From the NCBI GenBank assembly GCA_036936605.1, contig JAUPFV010000004.1:288900009-288964008 (forward strand): a stretch of DNA of 64,000 bases. Reading direction: 5' to 3'. The notes under the pieces are model-generated. The model was not told the origin of the DNA and searched no databases. It worked only from the letters and a program-made list of their open reading frames with translations. Both the position numbers and the translations under genes were made by a program. Shown here one piece after another: positions 22,239-34,242 of this stretch (the stretch's first letter is position 1; every line of letters starts with the position of its first letter). The stretch is from Limnanthes douglasii subsp. nivea (taxonomy: Eukaryota > Streptophyta > Magnoliopsida > Brassicales > Limnanthaceae).

Positions 22239-22397
22239 TATAGATACAATTGTGTCTACTATAACATTCGTATTTTTTCTTTTATGGATGGGAACTGTTA
22301 TATAAAATTATGTTTTTTACTATACGTATTTTTTTTAAATGAATAAAAAGTCTAAAAAAATATAGTTATTAACCGTTATTATCACTAATTACTAAAC

Positions 22398-22432
<35 letters not shown>

Positions 22433-24819
22433 GTAAATCTAAAACTCTAAAACCAATACAAACCATTCTTACTAAATTTACACTTTTTCAAGTCAATTCA
22501 ATAAACCATACTTATTAAATAACCATTATTAATAATTATATGTTTCCCCTACCAAAATTAAATATATATTTATGAAACAAACGAGGAAACAACGCCTATT
22601 CATACCACACTTTAATAAAATAGCTATAATTACTTCCGTCATTCTTTCTTTAAAACTTTAAATCTTACAATTTGTATCAAATAAACACATATTTTGGCTA
22701 ATTACTAGCGAAAAAAATGATGTCCTCAGAGCCTACTGAATTCTGTTGTTAAATTTATTGGGTTAAATTTTGAAACGTAGTATACATATTAGTCTTTGAA
22801 GTTTTGTTAGGCAAGTGTTAGGCATATTTCGCAAACCAATTTTTATCAAAGTTTTGTATGGTATAAATATGCTGCAAAATATAGTGTATTTGACATGCAA
22901 AGCCTTCTAAAATTATAAATACTATGTTTCGTAGTTTATCTGTCTCACATTTCGCACAACCCACATAATTCGCTCGTTCTTATCAAAATATGCACAAATC
23001 TTGTCATGACCTAGCGAATGAAAATGAAAAAATCGTATGTTTCCGGTGAATTTCAAATTATATCTTGCTAATTTGTGTTGGTGAATAATATGCACTATTG
23101 TTCCATTGTTTAGGAAAATATAATTCACGATCCTCCAGTCGTTAGCAAATTTTATATATTATACTGTTAAAGCTCTGACGAATTCTATTTGACATTGTAT
23201 ACCACTTATACATTGGTTTTTTTAATCTATTTGTTATTTTTTAATTGTAGTAGATAAATATTGGTGAAATATTAATGTTACATGATTACTTTCATCACAT
23301 CACAACCTAACCTACTAATACTATAGCCTATAATAACATTTATGAAATGTAATATCAACAAATTACAAAACATGATATAAGTGATTTGAAAAAACATGGA
23401 ATAAATAGGTCGCAAAATTTTGAAATATTGTGTATAGACCGTGTGAAATCTAAACTCATTCAAATTGCGAATTCTATTAGTTATTTTCTATTGTAGAAGG
23501 TAAATAATGGTGAAATGTTATTATTAGACATTTACACTAAGTATTTTATTATCTACGACTATTATAGTCTAAAACGATGATCGGGTGGGTAAAAGAGGTT
23601 AGGAAATAACTCAGTTTTGTAATTATAGTCATAACGCACAATCTGCTTGTAATATAGAGTCTATAGAGTTGTGTACCACTGCGAGAGATTCAGTTACTAT
23701 AAGAAAGTCTTTCACAATAAATGTTGAGAACGGAAATTAACCAGTACCAAAAAAATAGTTTATCTTTTAAATTGGTGGGTCGACCCGTTCAAATATGATA
23801 ATATTTGATTGATAAGCGGGCTTTTTAGCTTAAACATTAACACAACAGTCAAGTAATTTTAAGAATACGCAGTTATGGCAAAATTTAAAATAGTTAAAAA
23901 TATATTGGAGAAACTTTAACCTCTATGAGAGTACGTACCTTGATATATTTAATAACCTAAAGAAGATCGATACAGATAATATCTTTAATATCCATAACAT
24001 ATACAATTATCGCCTACAAATAAAATAATTGAAAAAGTAGTCACTCGAAATGTTTGTTATCTCAATTACAAACACATAATTACATGTAGTGGTATAAGAC
24101 CACGAATGAAGAATTTAATATCATAACCCTCTTTTTTTTACACTTCCTGAGCATAAAATTATTAAATATATTCTTCTGAGTTCTTATCATAGATAGTACG
24201 TATAAGACGATTCGATACAAGATGCAATTTTTTGAAATAATATGGATTACTTTTACCAACTTTACATTTTTCGTTGGGTACTCATTTATGATGAAAGAGA
24301 AGTGAGATAGTTAAAAATAGGCATTGAGATGTTCGTCAACGATTATAAAAGAAAAAAAATCTAAGTCGCCTTGTTTTATGTTGACCGATTGTGAATTTGT
24401 TTTGATGGATAGTATAAAGAAAATTTATTCGGTCGCGACTCACGTGATATGTGAATGACATATCTACAAGAACACATTTATTAACACAAATAAAGTATTC
24501 AAGGATAATAATGATTTTGAAAAGTTTATTGAGACTTCGAATGAGGTAGTTGGCTCTACCATCGTTTTTGCATGAACAAAAAGTTAATTAAAAAAAATGA
24601 GAGGATCTTTATAAAAAATGGAAAATGGGTTTTACTACATGTAAGACTCGTGGATCACACCTTATAAATAGAAGTTCATACATATATAAACAAGTTTATG
24701 TATTTTGAAAACATGACGACCAATAGGTAATATATACCTTAAGTTAAGCTAATAAAAAAATATTCAAGATCTTACATTAGTTGGAATATATTATTCAAGA
24801 TGGTCCATGTTTGGGCAAT
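21151..24819. other. AT-rich intergenic sequence with microsatellites
   Basis: No gene was recognised. TA runs lie at 21809-21830, 22187-22234 and 22402-22429. A diverged duplication is visible near 23230-23290 versus 23480-23540 ('GTAGTAGATAAATATTGGTG' against 'GTAGAAGGTAAATAATGGTG'). Short frames at 21542-21847, 22922-23128 and 23278-23463 have no motifs. Confidence 0.5.
22187..22234. repeat. (TA)n microsatellite
   Basis: About 24 uninterrupted TA dinucleotides. Confidence 0.95.
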
Positions 24820-25060
24820 GTTAGATTGCAAAACATGACATATTCAATTTGTAAAACATGATATATGTAATTTTCAAAACTATGTACGTTTTTGTAAAAC
24901 TATTAACTACAAATCATAGTATATTAATTAAAGTTGTGAATCAAGGCATATTCAGAGTGTACAAATATAGTATAATCATTTTTTTGTGAAACATATTATA
25001 TAGAGTTGCAAACCACGATATACCCAAGTTGTGAAATATACTAGTGTTTGTGACATGTAT
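24820..25060. repeat. Degenerate short repeats, resumed after the solo LTR at 25565-25615
   Basis: The phrase 'TTGCAAAACATGATATATTCA' recurs in many altered forms about every 30-40 bases from 24828. It reappears at about 25567 after the solo LTR, showing that the LTR inserted into this repeat tract. Similar phrases occur at 23360-23380. Confidence 0.55.
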
Positions 25061-25544
25061 TGGAGTGGAAAATAATCGCCTGAGGGTAGGCTAGTAATTT
25101 TAAGTGGAGTTTCAAGGTGGAGTATGGGCGTTTAACGGTGGTGTGTGGGTGTTTAACGGTGGTGTGTGGGTGTTTAACGGTGGAGAGATAATTAAGCAGC
25201 TTGGTAGCAGTTAAGTTTCATTACCCATAGTTAATGCTGGTGGTTGGGTATTTATAGTGTGATGTTTGGGCCCTTATGGGCTTTCGGGTCATGTTTAATG
25301 GACTCGGGTCATGTTTTAAGACCCATGAGTTCTTAAGCAGGAGGGCAGGTAGCTTAGTCAAGAAGTGTTTAGGTTTTTTAGTACTTTAGTCATAGTTCGA
25401 ACAGCCTTAAGTTCACAGAGTTCAAAGTGATCTGTCCGGTTCAAATCATCTGTCCGATTTATGTCCTTGTAGTCTGTCCGGTATTCGGAGAGATTTTTAG
25501 ACTAATTTGCCCTTCCGGAGAGCATGCAGAATTCGGACTCATCA
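25061..25544 (-). mobile_element. Solo LTR of family B gypsy, with target duplication
   Basis: On the - strand it starts TGATGAGTCCG and ends TTTTCCACTCCA. The flanks TGTAT (25056-25060) and TGTAT (25545-25549) form a perfect 5-bp target-site duplication, so the element inserted here and then lost its interior by LTR-LTR recombination. Inside, a 21-bp unit containing GTTTAACGGTGGTGTGTGGG is repeated about three times (25127-25190). Confidence 0.92.
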
Positions 25545-25615
25545 TGTATAATGACAATACATGGTACATTAAGGTTGCAAAACATGATATATTCAGTTTC
25601 TAAAACCAATATTTT

Positions 25616-26396
25616 TAGGGTGAAATCATGCATTATAACCTGAAGTATTTCATTGAGTTAAGCAATTGATTTTTAAATGTTTTTAGGATAAATTCAACGG
25701 TTTTCTTGTGGTACAACATTCAACTATAAATGATTGTTGGAATCGGAAAATATTATATCACACATAAGTATCAATTGAACAATTTTCGCAAGCCGTTTTG
25801 GAAATATTATTTTATAATTATAAATTTTCCAACACAGTCGGCACTGTATCGTCCATATGTGGTTGTGTAAGTCAAATAACACACAAGTTACTATATACCC
25901 ATGAATTTGTTGGTCATTGAATGTGACAATCAACAGGTTCACTTGCGTATTATGACGATCATTAGAAAATAGTATCCATCACGTCTCATTTTAAGCTTAC
26001 GGGAGAAGAAGAAGTCGTTTATGATTATTTAATTTTAAATACAAACCTAAAGGTGTTCGCTAATAGTGAATATGTGATTAACATAAATAATTATATGGAT
26101 ATTGGATCCTTTGAATACTCTTGTGTGTGAGCCCCAAAATATGGTTAAAATACGAGGCCACACTCTCAGTCAGGGGCGTGGTAGAGGCAAGAGAACGTAC
26201 GTAGACATCCGATATTATTCTGGATAGACATTGAAATTGGTAGACCAACTAAGGTCTGCTAGTGATAGAAACCATCACAACTTCTAGGAGATAAACCACA
26301 TAATCTTCTTTCTCCCACTTTCAAACATCAATTATGAAGATGTGCATTGTTTGATGAAATAATGAAAATGTATAGTTCATAATCAAAAATACATAT
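25616..26396. other. Intergenic, no gene recognised
   Basis: AT-rich, with scattered stops in all frames. A more GC-balanced patch at 26130-26230 encodes 'RGRGKRTYVD' on +, which hints at a decayed transposon protein but is too short to assign. Confidence 0.4.
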
Positions 26397-27187
26397 TGTT
26401 AGGGTGGCGACCAAAGTCCCACATCCCACATCGGTTAAACATGGGAAGGATCAGTAGTATATAAGTAAGAACATACCTCAACTAGTATGCGGCCTTTTGG
26501 TAGTGGACCAAATGCAAAGCCGCGAGGGCCTTCGGGTGGCAAAGCGGACAATATCATACTAGTGTTGAGATCAAATTGTTCCGTACTTATATACGGAGGC
26601 GGAATATGCGGACCGGACCCCCATATTCCCAACACGTGGTATCAGAGCGTCAGGGCCAGACGGAACGCGATGGTGGTGAAATTCTCGGAGGTCGAACATG
26701 ATGAACCAGTAGTCATGCTCAAGGTGAATTATCTACTCTATACATCCTAGTTTAGAGCGCCATGACTCATCAAGCGGTGGTACTTGATTGGAGTGGATAG
26801 TGGAGCTAAGGAACAAGCGCAGGATAGTCGAGTGAGTAGATAAATCCGTTGTAAAAGCACTATTGCTCAGGTGGAGCAACTTCTGATTAGAGTGAGCGGA
26901 TGAAAGTCAATTGAGAGGAGGTTAAGTGGTACTTTGTTCGAGAGGAGGAATTGTTAGGGTGGCGACCAAAGTCCCACATCCCACATCGGTTAAATATGGG
27001 AAAAATCAGTAGTATATAAGTAAGAACATACCTCAACTAGTATGAGGCCTTTTGGTAGTGGACCAAATGCAAAGCCGTGAGGACCTTCGGGTGCCAAAGC
27101 GGACAATATCATACTAGTGTTGAGATCAGATTATTCTTACTTATATACGGAGGCGGAATATGCGGACCGGACCCCATATTCCCAACA
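26397..27187 (+). mobile_element. Complete TRIM (terminal-repeat retrotransposon in miniature)
   Basis: Two near-identical direct repeats, 26397-26634 (238 bp) and 26952-27187 (236 bp), start TGTTAGGGTGGCGACC and end ATTCCCAACA. A primer site TGGTATCAGAGC (26637-26648), complementary to initiator tRNA-Met, lies two bases after the left repeat. A purine-rich tract (GAGAGGAGGAA) precedes the right one. Flanks CATAT / CATAG give an almost perfect 5-bp duplication. The internal 300 bases code for nothing, as expected for a TRIM that relies on proteins of other elements. The frames at 26435-26635 (-) and 26487-26750 (+) are by-products of the repeat. Confidence 0.93.
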
Positions 27188-27239
27188 CATAGAATCAAAT
27201 TCATATGTCCTTCTCTTGCGTCGGGTGTGCGGGGTTAGT

Positions 27240-27480
27240 TTGGCATAAGTATAATATTTTATGCCATTCTTGAATTCTTTGGTTGACCATATTTGGCCTT
27301 CCTCTAGCTACCGCCATATTTGGCGTTCTTTCTTCGTCACGAACATTTACCACGTTTGGCGGGAGAGAAACTCAATAATATTGTACTCTTCTGTCATCTT
27401 CGCATATGTGTTTTATCACGATATGTTAATTGGCTATTCGTTTAAATTCTTTGGATCTAAGGTTATACGTCTAATGTAAT
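27240..27480 (+). pseudogene. Possible LINE reverse-transcriptase C-terminal fragment
   Basis: The frame 27261-27479 contains 'IWRSFFVTNIYHVWRERNSI'. This resembles the conserved 'IYHIWRERN' motif of the zinc-binding C-terminal region of plant L1-type LINE proteins. Only about 70 residues remain and no other LINE motif was seen, so the assignment rests on that motif. Confidence 0.45.
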
Positions 27481-28177
27481 TTTGAGCTTCGATTCTAACT
27501 TATTTTTGTTGATTACAGTTATTTATTAATTTTTAATTGGAAGTTGCAGTTGATTTTTAAATATAACGGTTTTGTACTCTCATCGTCCAAACATATTTGT
27601 AAACTTACATGTTTTGTCCTTTTTTCTCGTTTCTGATCTAATCTATTTGAGTCCAACTATTATATTTATATTTTTTGCCTAATCTACTTAGATCTCGTCA
27701 ATCTAATTAGGGATAGTTACAACTTTAGTACTTTATTATAAACTTAACGTTGTTCTTCCGAGTTCTTCCGAATATATTACATAAAAATTATATATATATA
27801 TATATAAATGTTGTGAACAATAAATTGGCATTGGAGTATTGAATTTAGTGACAAATAGTTTTTGGACTTTCAAAGTCCGTTAGTAGTCCCTAGACTATCC
27901 ATTTTGATGATATATAGCTCATGGAGTTTCAAAAGTCCGCTGGTAGTCCATGAACTATCAATTTTCGATAAAGTTAGTCATCTACGCATATTTATTAAAA
28001 GACCTAAAATTAAACAAAAAGTTAAAAAACTAATTTTATCGAAAATGAATAGTTGATGGTTTATTTAGCGCTGAATTCGATAGTACCGGAACGAGTAACT
28101 ATTCAAAGCGATATATACATATACATATACGTATATATTATTCAATTAATATTTTCAAGCGGAAGGACTCATTTGAT
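27481..28177. other. Intergenic sequence upstream of the carrier gene
   Basis: AT-rich. A near-repeat occurs near 27865-27960: 'GGACTTTCAAAGTCCGTTAG' versus 'GGAGTTTCAAAAGTCCGCTGG', with 'TAGTCC.T.GACTATC.ATTTT' in both. No gene was recognised. Confidence 0.45.
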
Positions 28178-28184
28178 TATAAAT
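28178..28184 (+). promoter_or_regulatory. Candidate TATA box of the carrier gene
   Basis: TATAAAT lies about 300 bases before the start codon. It is followed by a CT-rich leader (28290-28480, with CTCTCTC and CTTCTTCTCC blocks) typical of plant 5' UTRs. The transcription start is not visible. Confidence 0.35.
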
Positions 28185-28486
28185 ATATTTGGATTATAAG
28201 ATGAAGCAATATGCAAGTATAAGATTCGTACACGATTCTATTCACTTCAAAGGCGGTATAAAATGGAATAATTCGTTTGACTTCCCATTCGTCCATTTTT
28301 ATTCTCCGTCGTCGTCTCTTAAGAAAAGGGGTTTTTGTCTCCAAGAAATCTGCGAAAACCCAAAACCCGCCTTCACTTTTTACACACTTTCTCTCTCTAA
28401 CATTTCTTGATTCTTCACCTCTTCTTCTCCAAGAAATCTGCGAAATTGACTTTCTTTCAGCTTCTTTTCTTTTTCTTCCATACGTC

Positions 28487-31400
28487 ATGAATGCGTCAAA
28501 TCCCCAAACACGGTCAGCTGCCCATACCGAAATCAACTGGGACGAGTATGTTCTCTTTTCTTTTCCTTAAATTTCACTTTTTGCTTCATTTCAAGATTTT
28601 CAGGGACGAGATTGTACATAGCGTGTGCGTATGTACGTAGTTTATGTGTTGAAGTTGACTGATTTTGCTTTCTCTAGTATGTTTTTGGCTATGGTGGTCT
28701 TGAATTTTCACTTACGATATGAAATAAATACATGGGTCAGTGTTTGTTTTCCTTCTTGAATGTTTCTTCAATGGTTGAGTATCAAGCATTTATTTTGATT
28801 GATTTCTCTTAGTTATAATGTGATTCGCTTGAAATGAAAAACGATAAGTCCTTAAAAGTGATTCTCTTGATATGAATTATGTGTATTAGTGGTTCTGTGC
28901 TGACGAGTCCTCTACTGTGTGGATGAGAAGAGCAAGTTTTTGTACTTTAATAGCTACTAAGGTTTGTTATAGAGATTTAGAGCTTTGTGATAATGTATAA
29001 GGGCTTCAGCGTAAGTAGGAAATACGACAATCCTAAGATGATCAGCTTCGTTGTGTTGTTAAAAATGGCATGTGAAGAGTAGGTGTATGTATGTGAAATC
29101 TTCCAGCTACCCTGTTTATGATCATTCCATTTGCTAACTTTTTGCAGGCTTGATAAATCTAAGTTTTATGTTGTGGGAGCTGGCCTCTTTACGGGGATTA
29201 CAGTAGCACTATATCCTGTTTCTGTTGTGAAAACGAGACTACAGGTTGCTTCGAAGGACGTTGCTGAGAGAAATGCGCTTTCTGTTGCGAAAAGCCTACT
29301 AAAATCACATGGGATTCCTGGTTTGTACAAAGGGTTTGGTACAGTCATAACAGGTGCAGTTCCTGCAAGGATCATATTTCTTACCGGTTTAGAGACTACA
29401 AAAGTGGCTGCTTTCAAAATGATTGAACAATTCAAACTATCTGACCCTACACAAGCAGCCATTGCAAATGGCATTGCAGGCATGACGGCGTCACTTTTTT
29501 CTCAAGCCGTGTTTGTCCCGATTGATGTGGTATGTTGCTTTTGTAGGCCAGTTATCTTTTTATGCAATCAAAACTTTGTGCTTCTCTCCAAGCCAGTTTG
29601 TGCACTGATCTGTGCTAATTTGTCATCTTTGTGGTTTTACATGCTGATAAGTCATTAAAAGGGTTATTTTATATGGCTACTGTTGTCACCTGAGCCTGTT
29701 AGTTTTGGTTAAGTATGTCATTCCCTTCCTACTCGCAGAGACAAGAAATGTATTGAGGTTACTCAAGACTTTTCTCTCAATTTTGTTTCAGGTAAGCCAA
29801 AAATTGATGGTACAAGGGTACTCAGGACATACAAAGTATAGTGGGGGTCTGGATGTTGCTCGGAATATCATAAAGTCTGATGGACTAAGAGGATTCTATA
29901 GAGGTTTCGGTCTTTCTGTGATGACATATTCCCCATCTAGTGCTGTTTGGTGGGCTAGTTATGGTGCGAATCAACGCCTAATTTGGAGGTTAGACATGGA
30001 TGTTATTTATGAATTTTGTTGCTAACTATGTTTTGAGCGCTCAATTAGATAAGGGGCAATTAAAGTAACTGATATATTGGCTTGGTTAAATTTTAATAGA
30101 AATTGATATTGTGGTGTGTCTTTAGCAATTGTTATAGATCTAAAATCTGACTTTTCATGCTTGCTTTATTCATTGGCACATCCTCTGCTGATAGTGGTGA
30201 AATTTAGGTAGGTTGAAACTGGAGAGCCAGAACTGTCTAATCTGTTTGCATCTTTGGATGTAGTTAAAACTTATAATGGACAGAGTTGCATATACTTGAA
30301 TAGATAGTATGGCTTATGGTTAAATTAACGAACTTCCTACAAGAAGAAATATTTGTGTCGTATGGCTTATATGTTGCCTGCCTAGCTAAATTTTAATCAG
30401 CCAACTTCTGACTCTTTCTACAGATTCTTAGGTCATGGTCCTGACAGCCAAGAACCTGCCGCTGGCCCGTTAAAAGTAATTGCTGTTCAGGCTTCTGGAG
30501 GAATTATTGCTGGTGCTACAGCTTCCTTGGTCACAACCCCACTGGACACCATCAAAACTCGCCTACAGGTACGCTGGAGATAGGATGAACATTGTAGTAT
30601 GTTCTTTCTCTTATTTTGTCATACTATCCGTGTCTATTTTTTTCGCGTTTTTTAAGCAAGGGTGTGTGCTTTGAGTAGGAATAGAATTCCCGTCTTTTTT
30701 ATTTGTTCGTTGAGGTTTAATCTTTAGGTGAACTTAGGATACCTCTTGAAATTGTATGACCATACTTGTGTAGCTTTATAGTCTTTTGGTAGAATCTATT
30801 GTCCCTCACTTCTAAATCTCTTTCCTTTCTTCTATATCACATGCAAAGTAAAAATAGCTCGGATAGAGAAGGAAAAAGCACCACAGTTCTCAGCCCTTCA
30901 TCTTGCAGTACGATGATACTACGAGAACTCTTATTATGTCCGTATGAAGTCATAGGTAGCTTTCTGCAATTGAAGTAAACCATGACCAGTCTCTTCCCTT
31001 TCTAATGGCATGTTTTTAGGTCTGGAGTATGGCTTAATGCATTGCTACTTGTAGCCTGGAAATACAGTCAGCCAAACTCATTCTCAGAATGTAAAATAAA
31101 AGGATTGATTTAGGCCTATACATAAAATAATGCCGGTCAAATTCACTTGATGACGGACATGTCAGGTAGTCCATAACCGGTTTGGTAGGTTACCCATAAA
31201 AATCCCACATGATGCTAATCTCCTTTGCCTCTCCTGTGATACTACTTAATAAAATAACTTCCTAATCATCTCAAAAGGTTAAATTAATAGGAAAGATATC
31301 AGTTTTATTGTGTATATTACTTGCGACTTAGTTGCTCCTGCAATATATATATAGGTGATGGGAAATGAAAACAGACCCTCTGCGAGGCAAGTTGTTAAGA

Positions 31401-31672
31401 ACTTGATTGCTGATGATGGCTGGAAAGGATTCTACAGAGGAATCGGACCCAGATTTTTCAGCATGTCAGCTTGGGGAACCTCCATGATTCTAGCTTATGA
31501 ATATCTAAGTAAGGACGCTTTCTCATTTAGATTCGAAAATGAATTTCAAATCCAATATGGAAATCTGAACCCTTCCCACGGAAGTTCAAGATTTTAAGCA
31601 CATCATATGCTCGCACTAAAAAGTAATTTATATATTTCTTTTTCAGAAAGAGAATGCAGTACAGCGTTGTAG
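28487..31672 (+). CDS. Mitochondrial carrier family protein, SLC25A44-like
   Basis: Six exons can be joined without a break: 28487-28545, 29148-29529, 29792-29988, 30424-30568, 31355-31508 and 31647-31672. All introns are GT-AG and the sum is 963 bases, 320 residues. The protein has the three carrier repeats of the SLC25 family with signatures at residues about 43 (PVSVVKTR), 144 (PIDVVSQK) and 252 (PLDTIKTR), plus 'GLYKGFG', 'GFYRGFG' and 'GFYRGIG' blocks. It should sit in the inner mitochondrial membrane as six helices. It closely follows plant proteins of the At5g15640 type. The relative SLC25A44 carries branched-chain amino acids in mammals; the plant substrate is not established. The unusual first motif (Ser in place of Asp/Glu) is typical of this subgroup. 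Frames extending into introns (for example 29131-29658) are not separate genes. It ends with '..YEYLKRECSTAL'. Confidence 0.95.
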
Positions 31673-33560
31673 ATGTCGGAGATCACTGCCATATGTAGTG
31701 CGGATTATTTTCGTCACCGCATGAAATGGTATACAAACATGTTTTACATAGTTCACAAGGGGGTGATGTTTTTTATTCTCAAGACCCCAGAAGGTAGTTT
31801 TAATATTGATGTCTCACGACCGCATGAAATCCTTACTTGATTGATATTCTTTACACACTACTAAACATTGTTAAGATAGTGTAATGCAATAATCTAGGTG
31901 AAGCAGCTAGCCAACTACATATATCATTCTTTGTCAATTGTCACTTGTATAAATGTACTCTTAAGAGCAAAAGGCCTTCTTTTCTAGCTTTTACAGTATG
32001 ACCTTGTTTGTTTTTGTTGATCTTATGCGGTGGTTGTTTTCGTTTTATGTTTTCGTTTAGATATAAACAACAATTCAGTCGATTTAGAAATGTTTGGGGA
32101 TCACTTTTGGATTTCTATTTTAGACTCCGAATAACTTCAATCTAAAATATTGTATTTGAAAGGACTAGCAAGTAAAGCGACCATGTCAATAAATGAAAAT
32201 GTGTTTATGATCATGTTTAAGTTTTGGTCATTGGTCATCTTTAAATATGTCAATGGGTAAGTTTTAATGGTGAAGTATTGACGTTGGAGAGAAAATATAG
32301 AATTGGATAGGGAAGTGATTTTTGGATGTGTTTGGTTGTAATATTTGGGTGAAGAAAAATATATAATTCCATAATTGGAACACACGTATTTTCTAGGAAC
32401 TGGAATGTAGTCTATTTATTTATTTGTTTATTTAAATTATTTTTACAGCTAGTAATGGACGTATTTGTGTTACTACAAAAAAGTTGTTCTATTTATTTTA
32501 TTTTATTTTTTAAAAATATTTATTCAAACAATTATAAAAATTGTTTGACGTTCAAGTAACACTTATTTTATAATAAAAAAGGTTATTTTTTTATGCAATC
32601 TGCAACTATTTTTTTTTTCATGTTTTTGTTGCAACCAAAATGCAATTGAGTTGCAAAAATAAAAAATAATAATTACGCAAAATATGATTTTTGATTTTTT
32701 AAGTATGTTTGTGTGAAAAAATAAAGTACAAACTTGTTTTGTGAAATTAAATTGTTAATTAGACGCAAAAATACAAATAATTTAGGTATAAAACAGCCTA
32801 CCTTTTTTTTAGTTTGTAAAAATGTATTATTTTTTTGTTGCGAAAAGTTTTTTTAAAATTGAGTTGCGGTTGCAAGAATAAGATAAAAATAGTTGTCAAA
32901 ATAGAATTTGGTTGCTAAATAAGCTGGAAAAAAATAAATATAATTTTGTTTAGTTAATTGGATGCGAATATACGTGTAATTTTGAATATAAAACTAATTT
33001 TTTGTGATTGTAAAAATATGTATATGTTATTTCGTGAAAAAAAATTTTTTAATGGAATTGGAAAATTATATGCAAATAAAGTATAAACTTGTGAAATTAT
33101 AAACTTGGTTATAAAATAAAGAATAAACTATGTAATTATGAAATTATACTATTTAGTTGATTAAAGACAACAATTGTTTGATTACAATAATAAAATGATT
33201 TGGCTGAGAATTTTTTGAAAAAAATATCTCACAAATTTATAGATTTTATTTTGCTTGTCTTTTAAAAATAAAATAAAAAGACATGATTTTTAATTGTTTT
33301 TAAATTAAAATTTTAAAAGTTAAAAATAATAAGTCAGAAAAAATAATTTTAGCCTATTGTTGAAAGGCCTATGCATTTTTTATAAAAGAAAAAATTATTT
33401 ATTTGCACACCACAAATTTTAAATTGAGCAATAATGTAATTAGAGTTCAAAATTTTGAAAAACATAGTTAATTTGTTTTTCTAATAGATTCACCTAACAG
33501 ATTAGAGAATTGCGGATAAGCCTGTTTTTTTGTTTGGTTTATTAAAGCATTAAACCCAAA
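31673..33560. other. 3' UTR of the carrier and AT-rich spacer
   Basis: The first few hundred bases after 31672 are probably 3' UTR. From 32400 on the sequence is very AT-rich with words like 'GTTGCAAAAATAA' that recall the tandem array at 39.3-41.4 kb. A phrase near 33226 ('AATTTATAGATTTTATTTTG') resembles one monomer segment. No gene was recognised. Confidence 0.5.
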
Positions 33561-33728
33561 GTTTCAAATTATTCAAAACCAAAATCAAATAGTTTCAAAT
33601 TATTCAAAACCAAAATCAAATAGTTTCAAATTATTCAAAACCAAACAGTTTCAAATTATTCAAAACCAAAATCAAATAGTTTCAAATTATTCAAAACCAA
33701 ACAGTTTCAAATTATTCAAAACCAAACA
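33561..33728. repeat. Mixed-unit minisatellite (31 and 25 bp)
   Basis: Six tandem units begin GTTTCAAATTATTCAAAACC. The long unit (31 bp) ends AAAATCAAATA and the short one (25 bp) ends AAACA. The order is 31, 31, 25, 31, 25, 25. The units are otherwise identical, so the array is recent or homogenised. Confidence 0.93.
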
Positions 33729-34242
33729 TAATTATTTAAGGGTCTTTTCTATGTAACTAGAGGTAGGAATTAAGGGCAACTGGCTACTACCAGTCCAGAT
33801 ACCAGATACTTGTCAAAACATTCCGATTTATATAAATCAACACACACAAAAATTCAATCTATGTTCAAAGTAAGAAGCAGGGTTCAAGAAAACCAATTCA
33901 TATTTCTTGCTGGTGGAACGGTAAAGACATCGTCAAACTATGATAAAAGCTCAACAAACTCAGTGCTACAGGCAATGAGACATGAACTAATAATGTAAAC
34001 AAAACTTTAGTTATGTTTGAGATATAGTATTAGATGATCAAAAGCCAAAACAAGATTTTCTAACTGATACATATCCGCAGATCCTTTTAATCGACAAACC
34101 GATTAAGATCCAAATAACTTTAAAGGTAAAATAATGCCAAGGTATTTAGAAAAAAAGAACCAACAGTAGATAAACAAGTACCAAGGTCGAATAGGCTGTG
34201 ATGAATGCTTAAAATCTGTCTGGATGATTCTTGTAAAAGCTC

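Noticed and set aside
26637..26648. TGGTATCAGAGC considered as part of a tRNA gene
   Set aside because: It is the complement of the initiator tRNA-Met 3' end placed two bases after an LTR, so it is a primer-binding site; no cloverleaf can be drawn around it.
28177..28570. Frames of 73-119 residues around the carrier start on both strands
   Set aside because: They cover the CT-rich leader and exon 1 in wrong frames; the spliced model explains the coding signal.
29166..29483. - strand frame of 105 residues
   Set aside because: Antisense shadow of carrier exon 2.
33810..33998. 62-residue + frame near the eIF3m 3' side
   Set aside because: No motif, in a probable 3' UTR or spacer.
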